Shown: one piece after another, positions 7,996-15,848 of the stretch
Position numbering within the stretch: the stretch's first letter is position 1
How the letters are laid out: each line of letters opens with the position of its first letter
Origin: JBDTVS01 sp040007095
GTDB taxonomy: Bacteria; Acidobacteriota; Vicinamibacteria; Vicinamibacterales; CAVVIG01
NCBI GenBank assembly: GCA_040007095.1
Contig: JBDTVS010000189.1
Coordinates: 1-22,694 of the forward strand
DNA length: 22,694 bases
Direction: 5' to 3'
The notes under the pieces: generated by a model
What the model was told of the DNA's origin: nothing
Seen by the model: the letters and a program-made list of their open reading frames with translations, nothing else
Databases searched by the model: none
Translations under genes and position numbers: made by a program

Positions 7996-8079
7996 GCGGA
8001 GCACGTCAACCGCTTGAAGACGACCAAGCGCCAGATGTACGGCTGGGGCGGCGTAAAGGTTTTCCGCGCCCGGCTGATC
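7996..8079 (+). pseudogene. Trace of an ISL3-like transposase C-terminus
   Basis: The plus frame reads HVNRLKTTKRQMYGWGGVKVFRARLI, close to the INRLKLLKRQMYGRA-x-DLLRARLL end of ISL3-type transposases. Nothing upstream in the same frame continues the family. It is a decayed remnant in the region between the VCBS gene and the efflux operon. Confidence 0.5.
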
Positions 8080-8238
8080 CGCTCACCTCGTCTTGCAACG
8101 GGACCGAGTCACAGCCCCCCGGCCGAGCATAGCCGGACGATGTCCGGAGTCTCCATGGCTCGCCACACATCCCACGATTCCTGATGCTCTCCAAGGGAGG
8201 TTGCTAATCGCTGTCGGGTCTTGTACGCTGAATCGCCC

Positions 8239-8961
8239 ATGCGACAAGGGTTCTTTCGCCTGTTCGCGATTCTGTGCCTCCTTGGGTGCTTGGCGGCCGC
8301 TGCGTCGTTGTGGCCGGCCGGCCGTGACGTGCGCACCGACGACAAGAACCGCGATGGACGGCCCGATGTGTGGCGCGTGTACGATCGCCAGGGGCAGCTC
8401 GCCACCTTGGCGGTCGATACAAACTTCGACGGCCGATCGGACGTGCGCGAATTCTACGAGCGCGGCGCCCTCGTCCGGCGCGAGTCGGACCGGGATTTCA
8501 ACGATCGAGTCGACTTGATTCAGGAATTCGACGCGGCCACCCGCCAGGCCGTGCGTTCGGTGTCCGACGTCGACTTCGACGGCGTCGCGGACCTGCTCGT
8601 ACTCTTTCAGGGTGGCAAGCCCGTGTATTCAGAGTGGGCGCACACGCCCACGCCGGTTTTGCCGATCGGTCGCTCGACCGTGTCGAGAAAGGCGTCGGCA
8701 CGTCTCGCCGACCGCCAACTGGCCCCCCTCGAGGATCCGTTCCGTGCCAACATCGCGGTCCGTGCGATCCGGCTCGGCGTTGGCTCGGGCGAGTCCGTGG
8801 GCCTCGCCACCTCGGGCGGGTTACCGAAGCCTTGGCGCAACCTTGCCAGTCCACTTGGGCCTTCGTCCGACGTCTCACGCGCCAGCAGCGCAAACCCCTC
8901 ATCCGCCACGGTTCTCCCTTATTCGCCGCGCGGCCCGCCGTCCCTTCTCCTGCTGACCTAG
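8239..8961 (+). CDS. Exported protein with four EF-hand/TSP3-like DxDxDG repeats
   Basis: The 240-residue product starts at ATG 8239 (an upstream in-frame TTG at 8221 is less likely) with a signal peptide: basic MRQGFFR then FAILCLLGCLAAAASLW. Four calcium-loop-like units follow at about residues 34-43 (DDKNRDGRPD), 60-68 (DTNFDGRSD), 84-92 (DRDFNDRVD) and 110-118 (DVDFDGVAD), each followed by a short beta-like stretch such as VWRVYDRQGQ and VREFYERGAL. The second half is Ala/Arg/Ser-rich and ends YSPRGPPSLLLLT. It is the first gene of the plus-strand efflux cluster, 111 nt before the adaptor, so a metal-binding role in the periplasm is plausible, but this is inference. Calcium rather than a transition metal is the usual ligand for such loops. 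Confidence 0.7.
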   Translation: MRQGFFRLFAILCLLGCLAAAASLWPAGRDVRTDDKNRDGRPDVWRVYDRQGQLATLAVDTNFDGRSDVREFYERGALVRRESDRDFNDRVDLIQEFDAATRQAVRSVSDVDFDGVADLLVLFQGGKPVYSEWAHTPTPVLPIGRSTVSRKASARLADRQLAPLEDPFRANIAVRAIRLGVGSGESVGLATSGGLPKPWRNLASPLGPSSDVSRASSANPSSATVLPYSPRGPPSLLLLT

Positions 8962-9011
8962 ACAGCTAGCCTCGTTTTCCTCCATTCGACCGTAACCTGG
9001 ACGACGGCGTC

Positions 9012-9024
9012 CCGCATCATGCGG
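9012..9024. promoter_or_regulatory. Perfect palindrome upstream of the efflux adaptor
   Basis: CCGCAT-C-ATGCGG is a perfect 6-bp dyad in the 111-nt gap before the adaptor gene. It could be an operator for a dimeric metal regulator, but no regulator gene is visible in the window and short dyads are common in GC-rich DNA. Confidence 0.25.
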
Positions 9025-9072
9025 CAGCCGTCTCCGTTCGGCGGTGCGACGGCGACAGCATTGAGAGGATCC

Positions 9073-10230
9073 ATGCATCGAGTACGACCCGAATCGTCTC
9101 CTGACTTTCCGGCTTTCCGCCGCCTGTTCCGGCCGGCCGCCTCGGTCGTCGCGCTCTGTTTTCTCGCGACGGGCTGCGCCCAGCCCAACGCGGAGCAGAA
9201 ACCGGAGCCCACCAAACCAGCGGTCGGCGAGGAGGGCGTCGTCCGCGTGCAGGACGCTCAACGTTCGTTCATCGAGGTCGAGGAGGTCAGCGGCGCCAGA
9301 ACGGGCTCGACGGTCACGGCCCCTGCCCGGGTTGATTTCCGCGACGGCGCGGTCTCGCAGGTGGGCGCCCCCTTGGAAGGGCGCGTCGTGACCGTGCACG
9401 TCCTCGTCGGTCAGCGGGTGCGCGTCGGCGATCCGCTGGTGACCCTGGACTGTCCGGATGCCGCGACGATGCGCGCGTCGGCCGCCGTCGCGCAGTCCTC
9501 GCTCCGCGAGGCTCGTCTCGAGCTCGAGCGCCAACGCCGAATGCAGCAGGAAGGCGTCGGCATCGAGCGCGACGTGGTGGCGGCGGAGACGAAGGTGTCG
9601 GCCGCCGAAGCGGAGCGGGCGCGCGTCGAGTCGGGCGCGGCCTCCATCGGCACGGGAACCGGGTCGGCCGTGATTGTGCGCGCGCCGCTCGGTGGCGTCG
9701 TTATTGGCCGGAAGGCGAGCGTCGGCATGGCCGTTCAGCGTGGGGGCGACCCGCTCGTGGAAATCGGCGATACCTCCGCGCTCCGGATCGTCGCCGACGT
9801 GTTCGAGCGCGATCTGCCGCACCTTCGCGAGGGCGCGAAGAGCCGAGTGACGTTCCCGGCGGAAGACCGCCAGATGCAGGCGCGAGTGGCGTCGGTCGGC
9901 TCGGTCGTGGCCTCCGGTCTCCGTACGGCGCCCGTGTTCTTGACCGTTGAAGCCAAGGGCGTTGCGCTGCGGCCGGGGATGTACGGCCGAGTAGAGATCG
10001 ACGTGGCCGACGCGGGCCTCACGCTGCCTGCGAACGCGGTGCTCATCAAGGACGGCAAGGATCCGGTGGTCTACATCCAGAGAGACCCGCGCACGTTTGT
10101 TCGCCGGCGCGTGGTCACGGGGCAACCTGTCGAAGGCCGCGTGCAGATCGTCTCCGGGTTGTCTCCGGGCGACCAGGTCGTGGTCCGTGGCGCCCTGCTA
10201 CTCGACGGCGCCGCCGATCAGCTCCTCTAG
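9073..10230 (+). CDS. HME-RND periplasmic adaptor (CzcB/CusB-like lipoprotein)
   Basis: The 385-residue membrane-fusion protein links the inner-membrane pump to the outer-membrane channel. I chose ATG 9073 because GAGAGGA lies just upstream and a lipoprotein signal follows: basic start, VVALCF, and lipobox LATGC with Cys35. A lipoyl/barrel-sandwich motif reads GAPLEGRVVTVHVLVGQRV and GDPLVTLD; a helical hairpin holds SSLREARLELERQRRMQQEG and VSAAEAERARVES; the second lipoyl half reads VIVRAPLGGVVIGRK. The membrane-proximal end is RVQIVSGLSPGDQVVVRGA, typical of the family. No His-rich metal-binding extension is seen. The pump gene begins 3 nt after the stop. Confidence 0.92.
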   Translation: MHRVRPESSPDFPAFRRLFRPAASVVALCFLATGCAQPNAEQKPEPTKPAVGEEGVVRVQDAQRSFIEVEEVSGARTGSTVTAPARVDFRDGAVSQVGAPLEGRVVTVHVLVGQRVRVGDPLVTLDCPDAATMRASAAVAQSSLREARLELERQRRMQQEGVGIERDVVAAETKVSAAEAERARVESGAASIGTGTGSAVIVRAPLGGVVIGRKASVGMAVQRGGDPLVEIGDTSALRIVADVFERDLPHLREGAKSRVTFPAEDRQMQARVASVGSVVASGLRTAPVFLTVEAKGVALRPGMYGRVEIDVADAGLTLPANAVLIKDGKDPVVYIQRDPRTFVRRRVVTGQPVEGRVQIVSGLSPGDQVVVRGALLLDGAADQLL

Positions 10231-10233
10231 ATC

Positions 10234-13200
10234 GTGCTACGACAACTCATCGAACTCTGCGTCCGCCGGCGCTGGCCGGCGCTGGTGGTCACCGCAGGCA
10301 TCGCGGCCTACGGTGTCAGCGCCTACCTGTCGCTGCCGGTCGAAGCCTATCCCGACGTCTCCAACGTGCAGGTGGTGGTCATTGCCCAGTTGCCAGGGCA
10401 GGCCCCAGAGGAAATCGAGCGGCAGGTCACCGTGCCGATCGAACGAGTACTCAACGGCACGCCCGGCACGATCCTGATGCGCAGCGAGAGTCTGTTCGGG
10501 CTCTCGCTGGTGACACTCACCTTCGACGACGACGTGGACTCGTTCAAGTCGCGGGCGATTGTGAACGAGCGCCTGACCGAAGCGGACCTCCCGCAGGGTA
10601 CGACCCTCAAGCTGGCTCCCGAGGCCACTCCCCTCGGCGAGGTGTACCAGTTCCTCATGGTGAGCGACCGGCACACGTTTACCGAAACCAGGTCGGAGCT
10701 GGAGTGGACCGTCTCGCGCGTGCTCCTGCAGGTGCCGGGCGTCGCCGACGTCGTGACCTTCGGCGGGTACCTGAAGGAAGTGCACGTCGAAGTCGATCCG
10801 TCGCGCCTGCTGGCGCACGGGCTCACCCTGGCCGACGTCGGTGACGCGTTGGGCCGCTCCAATCGGAACGTGGGCGGGGGGTTTCTCCAGCATGGCGACC
10901 AGCAGTTGGCCGTTCGAGGGGTGGGCTACATCCACAATCCCCAGGACATCCAGTCGATCGTGCTCAAGAGCGAGGGGGGGACGCCCGTGACGGTCGGCGA
11001 CGTCTCGCGCCTCGTCCTCTCGCACACGCCGCGGCTTGGAGCCGTGGGTTACAACCTCGAGGGAGAGGTCGCCGAGGGCTTCGCGCTGCTCCGCCGCGGC
11101 GAGAACCCGAGCGTCGTCCTCGACGGGATCCACGACAAGGTCCGGCAGCTGAACGAGACCATCCTGCCGAAAGGCATGCGCATCCGGCCGTTCTACGATC
11201 GGACCGATCTCGTGGGCGAAACACTGGGCACCGTCCACCACAACCTGCTCTTCGGAGCGCTGCTCGTGATTGGCATCGTTTGGTTGTTCCTGAGGAGCAT
11301 CCGTTCGTCGCTGATCGTGGCCTCGATCATTCCCTTGGCTCTCCTGACGGCGTTCATCGGGCTGCAGCTGATTCACTTGCCGGCGAACCTGATCTCGATG
11401 GGGGCGGTCGATTTCGGCATCCTCGTCGATGGCGCGGTCGTCCTCGTCGAGAACGTCCTGCACGAGGCTCAGCGTCAGAAGCCCAAGCGGAGCCGGGAGC
11501 TTCTACAGCTGATCATCCATTCAGCGGTTGAGGTCTCTCGTCCGACGTTCTTCGCGATGGCCATCATCATCGCGGCCCTCATCCCGGTGTTCACGCTGCA
11601 GCGGGTCGAGGGCCGCATCTTTCGGCCGCTGGCCCTGACCTACAGCTTTGCCCTGCTGGGGGCACTGGTCTTCGCCTTGACCGTCATCCCCGCGCTCTGC
11701 GCCGTCGTCCTGCGCCCCAAGGACGCCGACGTTCGCGAGCCGACGCTGCTCGTGCGCATGCGCGACGGGTACCAGCGGCTGGTGACGTGGTTGTTCGGTC
11801 GGCGCGTGATGGTTCTTGGTGGCGTCGTCGCGCTGGTGCTCACGACGGCGATTGTGGCGTCGCGGCTCGGCAGCGAGTTCCTGCCGCAGCTCGACGAAGG
11901 CGATATCGTGATTTTCGTGGAGATGCCGCCGAGTATCGCCCTCGACCGCGGCGGACAGGTCCTTCAGGAGGTCCGGAAGCGCCTGTTGGCGTTCCCGGAA
12001 GTGCTCGGAGCGCTGAGCGAGCAGGGGCGCCCGGAAGACGGGACCGACGACGAGGGCGTCAACATGAGCGAGACGTTCGTCCATGTCGCGCCCAGGGAAC
12101 AATGGCGGCCCGGGTGGACGAAGGACCGCCTCAACGAAGCGATGCGCGCGTCGCTCGCCGAAATTCCCGGCGTCACCTTCAATTTCTCGGGGCCCATCAA
12201 GGACAACGTCGAGGAAGCCGTCAGCGGCGTCCGGGGACAAGTGGTGTTGAAGATTTTCGGCACCGATCTGGACGTCATGAAGAAGACGCTCGAACAAAGC
12301 GTCCTTTCGATTGGCAAGGTGCCTGGCGTGGTTGACCTCGGGCTGTACCGCGACGCGAGCGTACCGCAGCTCCAGATCGTGCTCGATCGCCGATCGCTGG
12401 CGCGCGCCGGCATCAACGTGAATGCGGCCCAGGACGTCGTCCAGACGGCGCTCGGAGGGACCGTTGCGACGACGTATTGGGAGAACGAACGCCCCGTCCC
12501 GGTACGCCTGATCTTCCCCGTGGCCGAGCGGGAGGACGAAGCGCGGATCGGCAACATCCTCGTGCCGTCGGCCAGCGGAGGACATGTGCCGCTGCGTGAA
12601 GTCGCTCGCATCGAAAAGGCCATCGGCAAGGCCGCGATCACGCGTGAGGCGAACAGCCGCGTCCTTGCGTTGAAATTCAACGTGGAAGGGCGGGACCTGG
12701 GATCCGTTGTCACCGAGAGTATCGCGGCGGTGTCGCGCGATGTGAAGGTGCCCGAGGGCAACTACCTCGTCTGGGGCGGCGAGTTCGAGAACCAGAAGCG
12801 GGCACTGGCACGGCTGGCGATTATCGTGCCGTTCTCGTTTCTCGTCGTCTTCGTGCTGTTGCTCATGGCGCTCGGTTCAGTCGGCAGCGCGTTCTCCGTG
12901 CTCCTGGTCGCGCCGCTTGCCATGAGCGGCGGCGTCCTGGGCCTCGCGGCCACGCATATCCCCTTGTCGGTCAGCGCGGCCGTTGGTTTCATCGCGTTGC
13001 TCGGCCAAGTGTGCCTGGCGTCGCTCCTGGTCGTCAGCGCCGTCGAGCAACGGCGCCGGACTGGTGAAGAGCTGCTGCCGGCGCTCACGGCGGGGGCGGC
13101 GAGTAGATTCCGCACGGTGCTCATGACCGCGCTGCTGGCGATTCTCGGACTGATGCCAGCCGCCCTCTCTTCGGGCGTCGGCAGCGAGACGCAGCGCCCC

Positions 13201-13329
13201 TTTGCCGTCGTCATCATCAGCGGTCTGGTGACGGCTGTGGCCGTCACGCTGTTCGTGCTGCCTTTCGTCTACAGCGTGATCGTTCGCAGGCAGCCGACGA
13301 TGGTGACAGACAGCGAGAGTGAGATGTGA
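10234..13329 (+). CDS. CzcA-type heavy-metal efflux RND pump
   Basis: The 1,031-residue inner-membrane proton/metal antiporter starts with GTG at 10234, directly after the adaptor. The N-terminal LPVEAYPDVSNVQV and QAPEEIERQVTVPIE are typical of HME-RND pumps. The helix-4 motif DFGILVDGAVVLVEN gives Asp393, Asp399 and Glu406, with the same 6- and 7-residue spacing as Asp402, Asp408 and Glu415 of Cupriavidus CzcA; CusA lacks the first Asp. This favours divalent metals (Zn, Co, Cd, Ni) over Cu/Ag, by analogy. The periplasmic part holds GSEFLPQLDEGDI and the second membrane half ends near FVLPFVYSVIVRR. The frame is intact over 3 kb. Exact substrate cannot be told from sequence alone. The channel gene follows at once. 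Confidence 0.95.
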   Translation: MLRQLIELCVRRRWPALVVTAGIAAYGVSAYLSLPVEAYPDVSNVQVVVIAQLPGQAPEEIERQVTVPIERVLNGTPGTILMRSESLFGLSLVTLTFDDDVDSFKSRAIVNERLTEADLPQGTTLKLAPEATPLGEVYQFLMVSDRHTFTETRSELEWTVSRVLLQVPGVADVVTFGGYLKEVHVEVDPSRLLAHGLTLADVGDALGRSNRNVGGGFLQHGDQQLAVRGVGYIHNPQDIQSIVLKSEGGTPVTVGDVSRLVLSHTPRLGAVGYNLEGEVAEGFALLRRGENPSVVLDGIHDKVRQLNETILPKGMRIRPFYDRTDLVGETLGTVHHNLLFGALLVIGIVWLFLRSIRSSLIVASIIPLALLTAFIGLQLIHLPANLISMGAVDFGILVDGAVVLVENVLHEAQRQKPKRSRELLQLIIHSAVEVSRPTFFAMAIIIAALIPVFTLQRVEGRIFRPLALTYSFALLGALVFALTVIPALCAVVLRPKDADVREPTLLVRMRDGYQRLVTWLFGRRVMVLGGVVALVLTTAIVASRLGSEFLPQLDEGDIVIFVEMPPSIALDRGGQVLQEVRKRLLAFPEVLGALSEQGRPEDGTDDEGVNMSETFVHVAPREQWRPGWTKDRLNEAMRASLAEIPGVTFNFSGPIKDNVEEAVSGVRGQVVLKIFGTDLDVMKKTLEQSVLSIGKVPGVVDLGLYRDASVPQLQIVLDRRSLARAGINVNAAQDVVQTALGGTVATTYWENERPVPVRLIFPVAEREDEARIGNILVPSASGGHVPLREVARIEKAIGKAAITREANSRVLALKFNVEGRDLGSVVTESIAAVSRDVKVPEGNYLVWGGEFENQKRALARLAIIVPFSFLVVFVLLLMALGSVGSAFSVLLVAPLAMSGGVLGLAATHIPLSVSAAVGFIALLGQVCLASLLVVSAVEQRRRTGEELLPALTAGAASRFRTVLMTALLAILGLMPAALSSGVGSETQRPFAVVIISGLVTAVAVTLFVLPFVYSVIVRRQPTMVTDSESEM

Positions 13330-13343
13330 ACGAAGGTGCCGGC

Positions 13344-14612
13344 ATGATGAAGCAGTGGGGCTTTGTAGCGTTCCTGACCGTCGTGCTCTTTCGCGGGATG
13401 CCGGTCTCTGGGCAAGCCGCGCCTCCGGCGTTGCCGCTGACCGTGACCCTCGACGAGGTACTGAGACTGCTCGAGCAACGAAGTCCGCGTACCGTCGCGG
13501 ATCGCGCATCGATTTCCGTGGTCGCGGCGGATCGAATCACCGCGCAAACGCTGCCGAATCCAACCGTGAGCTACGGCGGTGTCCACCTCGTATCAGGCCT
13601 GAGCACGGGCGCCGTCACCCAGCACCAGATCGTCGTCGAACAGCCGCTGTTACTGTTTCACCAGCGTCAGGCGCGCCTCGACGCCGCCAACGGCAATGTC
13701 AGAGCCGAGGAAGCGCGGGTGGCGGAGACGTTCGCGGGACGGCGCCTCGCGGTGCGCCAGACGTTTGCGTCGTTGTTGTCACGGCAGGAGCAATTGCGAG
13801 TCGTGCAGGAGAGCCTGACGAACCTGGAACGGGTCCAGCAGCTCGTGCGGGCGCGCGCGGCGGCGGGAGACCGAAGCCAGTACGAGGTGCTGCGTATCGA
13901 AACCGAGACCGAGTCGCTGCGGGTGCAGATGATAAACGCCGCCACCGACGTCGAGGATGTCGCCGGACAGTTGGCCGCCTTGCTCGGTCTGCCAGGATGG
14001 TCGCCCCGCGCCGCCGGCGCGCTTGACGTCGGCGTCGTGCCGACCGACGTCGAGCTGTTATGGCTGACGGCCGAGAGCCGCCGGCCCTCGCTGGTCTCTC
14101 TTCGGCAGCAGCAAGCCGCCGCACGGGGCGGTCTGTTTCTGGCGAGCCGGGAGCGGCTGCCGGTGCCAGCGCTGAGTGGCGGCACGCAAGTGACGCAGGA
14201 CGTGCATGGCACCTCCGCCTTCCTCGGCTTCTCGATGCCCTTGCCGTTTTTCGACCACAACCAAGGCGCGGTGGCCAAGGCCACGGCGCAGCTCGATGCG
14301 GCGAACTTGTTCGTCCAGGCAGGCCTGGGGGAAGCGCGCGCCGAGATCGAGCGCGCGGCCACCGTGCTGAAGAAGCGGCGGGAGGCGCTGCAGTCGCTCG
14401 AGCGCGCGGTCATGGGGCGAATTCCGACGCTGCGCCGCATGGCGGAGGATGCCTACCGGGAGGGCAGCGCCGACATTCTCGAGCTCCTTGACGCCAACCG
14501 ATCGCTCAAGGATTTCCAGCTGGCGCGCGTGCAACAGCTCGAGGCCGTGAAGCTCGCCGAAGAAACCGTCATTGGCGCCGCCGGGCTGGATTCGCCTGAG
14601 CCGGTTCACTGA
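13344..14612 (+). CDS. TolC-family outer-membrane efflux channel (CzcC-like)
   Basis: The 422-residue protein would form the trimeric outer-membrane duct for the adjacent pump. A GTG at 13326 overlaps the pump stop, but the ATG at 13344 has GAAGG 7 nt upstream and a better signal peptide (MMKQWGFVAFLTVVLF to VSGQA), so I prefer it. There is no lipobox Cys, unlike CusC. Two OEP repeats are visible: LTVTLDEVLRLLEQRSP with LPNPTVSYGG and a long helix EEARVAETFAGRRLAVRQTF, then a second half with FLGFSMPLPFFDHNQGAVAKA and AYREGSADILELLDANRSL, the usual final motif. Gene order adaptor-pump-channel differs from the C-B-A order of czc. Confidence 0.92.
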   Translation: MMKQWGFVAFLTVVLFRGMPVSGQAAPPALPLTVTLDEVLRLLEQRSPRTVADRASISVVAADRITAQTLPNPTVSYGGVHLVSGLSTGAVTQHQIVVEQPLLLFHQRQARLDAANGNVRAEEARVAETFAGRRLAVRQTFASLLSRQEQLRVVQESLTNLERVQQLVRARAAAGDRSQYEVLRIETETESLRVQMINAATDVEDVAGQLAALLGLPGWSPRAAGALDVGVVPTDVELLWLTAESRRPSLVSLRQQQAAARGGLFLASRERLPVPALSGGTQVTQDVHGTSAFLGFSMPLPFFDHNQGAVAKATAQLDAANLFVQAGLGEARAEIERAATVLKKRREALQSLERAVMGRIPTLRRMAEDAYREGSADILELLDANRSLKDFQLARVQQLEAVKLAEETVIGAAGLDSPEPVH

Positions 14613-14643
14613 TCGCCTCGGATGCCGAGATGCTGAGATCGCT

Positions 14644-15009
14644 ATGACAGAACCCGTCAGCGTCTTGTTGATCTTCGTCAACGAAGCCGACCTCTGGTTC
14701 GACACCCCGCTGTACGAAGCCATCGTGAAGCGGCTGCGTGAGCTCGGAGTGGCCGGCGCGACCGCGCAGGCCGGGCTGATCGGGTTTGGACACCACCACC
14801 TGGTGCACGAGAAAGGCCTGTTCGGTTTGCTGGCAGACCGCCCCGTCACGATCACCGTGGTTGACACGGAGCGAAAGATCCGAGACGTCATTCCCGACGT
14901 CCGCGCACTGGTCGAAGAGGGGCTCATTCTGCTCTTGCAGGCGGCGGCGGTGCCACTCGGTGCAAGGGTCACAGCAGAGGAAGGACGGCCGGACGGTGAG
15001 GCGACATGA
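14644..15009 (+). CDS. DUF190 PII-like protein
   Basis: The 121-residue protein starts at ATG 14644, 31 nt after the channel gene. It matches the DUF190 family: SVLLIFVNEADLWFDTPLYEAIVKRLRELGVAGATAQAGLIGFG, a GHHHLVHEKG loop, PVTITVVDTERKIRDVIPDV and EEGLILL. The family adopts the trimeric PII-like ferredoxin fold and is found beside ion transporters such as CrcB fluoride channels, which suggests a sensing or gating role. The three consecutive His in the loop could bind a metal, but this is speculation. The stop overlaps the next start (ATGA), so the two proteins are probably translated together. Confidence 0.88.
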   Translation: MTEPVSVLLIFVNEADLWFDTPLYEAIVKRLRELGVAGATAQAGLIGFGHHHLVHEKGLFGLLADRPVTITVVDTERKIRDVIPDVRALVEEGLILLLQAAAVPLGARVTAEEGRPDGEAT

Positions 15010-15515
15010 TTCGCGAGCTGCCTGCCCTGATAGGGGCCGGCTCGATACTCGTCGCGGGACTCTTCGGGCCGGGGTGTGCGCTCCTGAATCCTCCCGTGGC
15101 GGAGCCCGATCCGTCGACGGTCCTCGCGACCGTGGTGGTGAGGCCGAACCACCCCTGGACCGACACCGGCTTGACGGTTCAACGAGGTGAAAAACTCTTC
15201 ATGACGACGATGGGGAACGTACGATGGGCTGCCAGCGGTCTCACCACCGACGCCGATGGCATTGACGGATTGGTGGGGTGGCGCGTCGGAGCGGGCGGCC
15301 TCGTCGGGCGAGTGGGGGATGTGGATACCCCCTTCGCAATCGGGCGCCGTACGACGGCATTTCCCGATCAACACGCCAGGCCGCCGCATCACCCCCATCC
15401 GGCGCCTCCCATCAAAATGCCGCGCGACGGCCAGCTTTTCCTGGGCTTCAAGGGCTTCGCCGCCGGAGACAACCAGGGACAGTTCGAGGTGACCATCAGA
15501 CGCGCTCGGCCCTGA
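15006..15515 (+). CDS. PA-IL (LecA)-like lipoprotein with His-rich loop
   Basis: The 169-residue product begins with a lipoprotein signal (ALIGAGSILVAGLFGPGC, Cys24). The rest resembles the PA-IL/LecA-like beta-sandwich: VVVRPNHPWTDTGLTVQRGEKL, NVRWA, GLVGRVGD, PFAIG, DGQLFLG, and a terminal DNQGQFEVTI at about 155-164, corresponding to the Asn-rich calcium/sugar site region. Between the halves lies a loop with His123, 128, 129 and 131 (DQHARPPHHPHP), unusual for the fold and suited to bind metal. It overlaps the DUF190 stop by 4 nt and ends the efflux operon. In related exported proteins the domain is linked to carbohydrate binding; here a role at the outer membrane next to the exporter is inference. 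Confidence 0.75.
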   Translation: MIRELPALIGAGSILVAGLFGPGCALLNPPVAEPDPSTVLATVVVRPNHPWTDTGLTVQRGEKLFMTTMGNVRWAASGLTTDADGIDGLVGWRVGAGGLVGRVGDVDTPFAIGRRTTAFPDQHARPPHHPHPAPPIKMPRDGQLFLGFKGFAAGDNQGQFEVTIRRARP

Positions 15516-15848
15516 CAGCCTGTGGTGAATGTCCGGTCCGGCTCTGTCGGATTGCTCCGCCACACACGGCAGGGAACCGTCGCCTGCCGCGAACCGTGGG
15601 AGCGGCGACGCGGCGGCAGTCGGGAGACCGCGTCGAAGGAGCCGAAATCCGCCGCCGGTCGCGGACCCGCGGCATACTCCGACGGATTGCGAAGACGCGG
15701 TTTCCCGGCCCGTCGACCGAGTTTCGGGGCAGCAGCCGGTTCTTCGCCCGATGGTCGCGCTGATCCGACGTCGTGCCAGGGCCTGCCGGTCGTTTCCAGG
15801 AGGACTGGTGGCGGCACGGTCGAAGATTGGATGAGGTCTACCCAACGG
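15516..15848. other. 333-bp gap between convergent genes
   Basis: The gap lies between the rightward efflux operon and the leftward barrel gene, where a two-way terminator is expected. I see no clear stem with a T-run, and the open frames here show no family-like protein. Confidence 0.5.

Larger units (their letters stand above)
7430..8238. other. 809-bp divergent intergenic region with transposase traces
   Basis: The region separates the leftward VCBS gene from the rightward metal-efflux operon, so promoters for both should be here. I find no strong promoter by eye. Two short segments resemble the tail of ISL3-type transposases and are listed separately. Open frames of 60-158 codons here do not look like proteins. 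Confidence 0.5.

Noticed and set aside
11521..12585. Minus-strand open frame of 354 codons inside the RND pump gene
   Set aside because: It lies wholly within the confidently identified pump gene on the other strand and has shadow composition; the same holds for the minus-strand frames at 10237-11463 and 8899-10125.
14058..15845. Minus-strand open frame of 595 codons opposite the channel, DUF190 and PA-IL-like genes
   Set aside because: Three recognised plus-strand genes with their own signals and close spacing explain this stretch; the antisense frame is compositionally biased and shows no domain.
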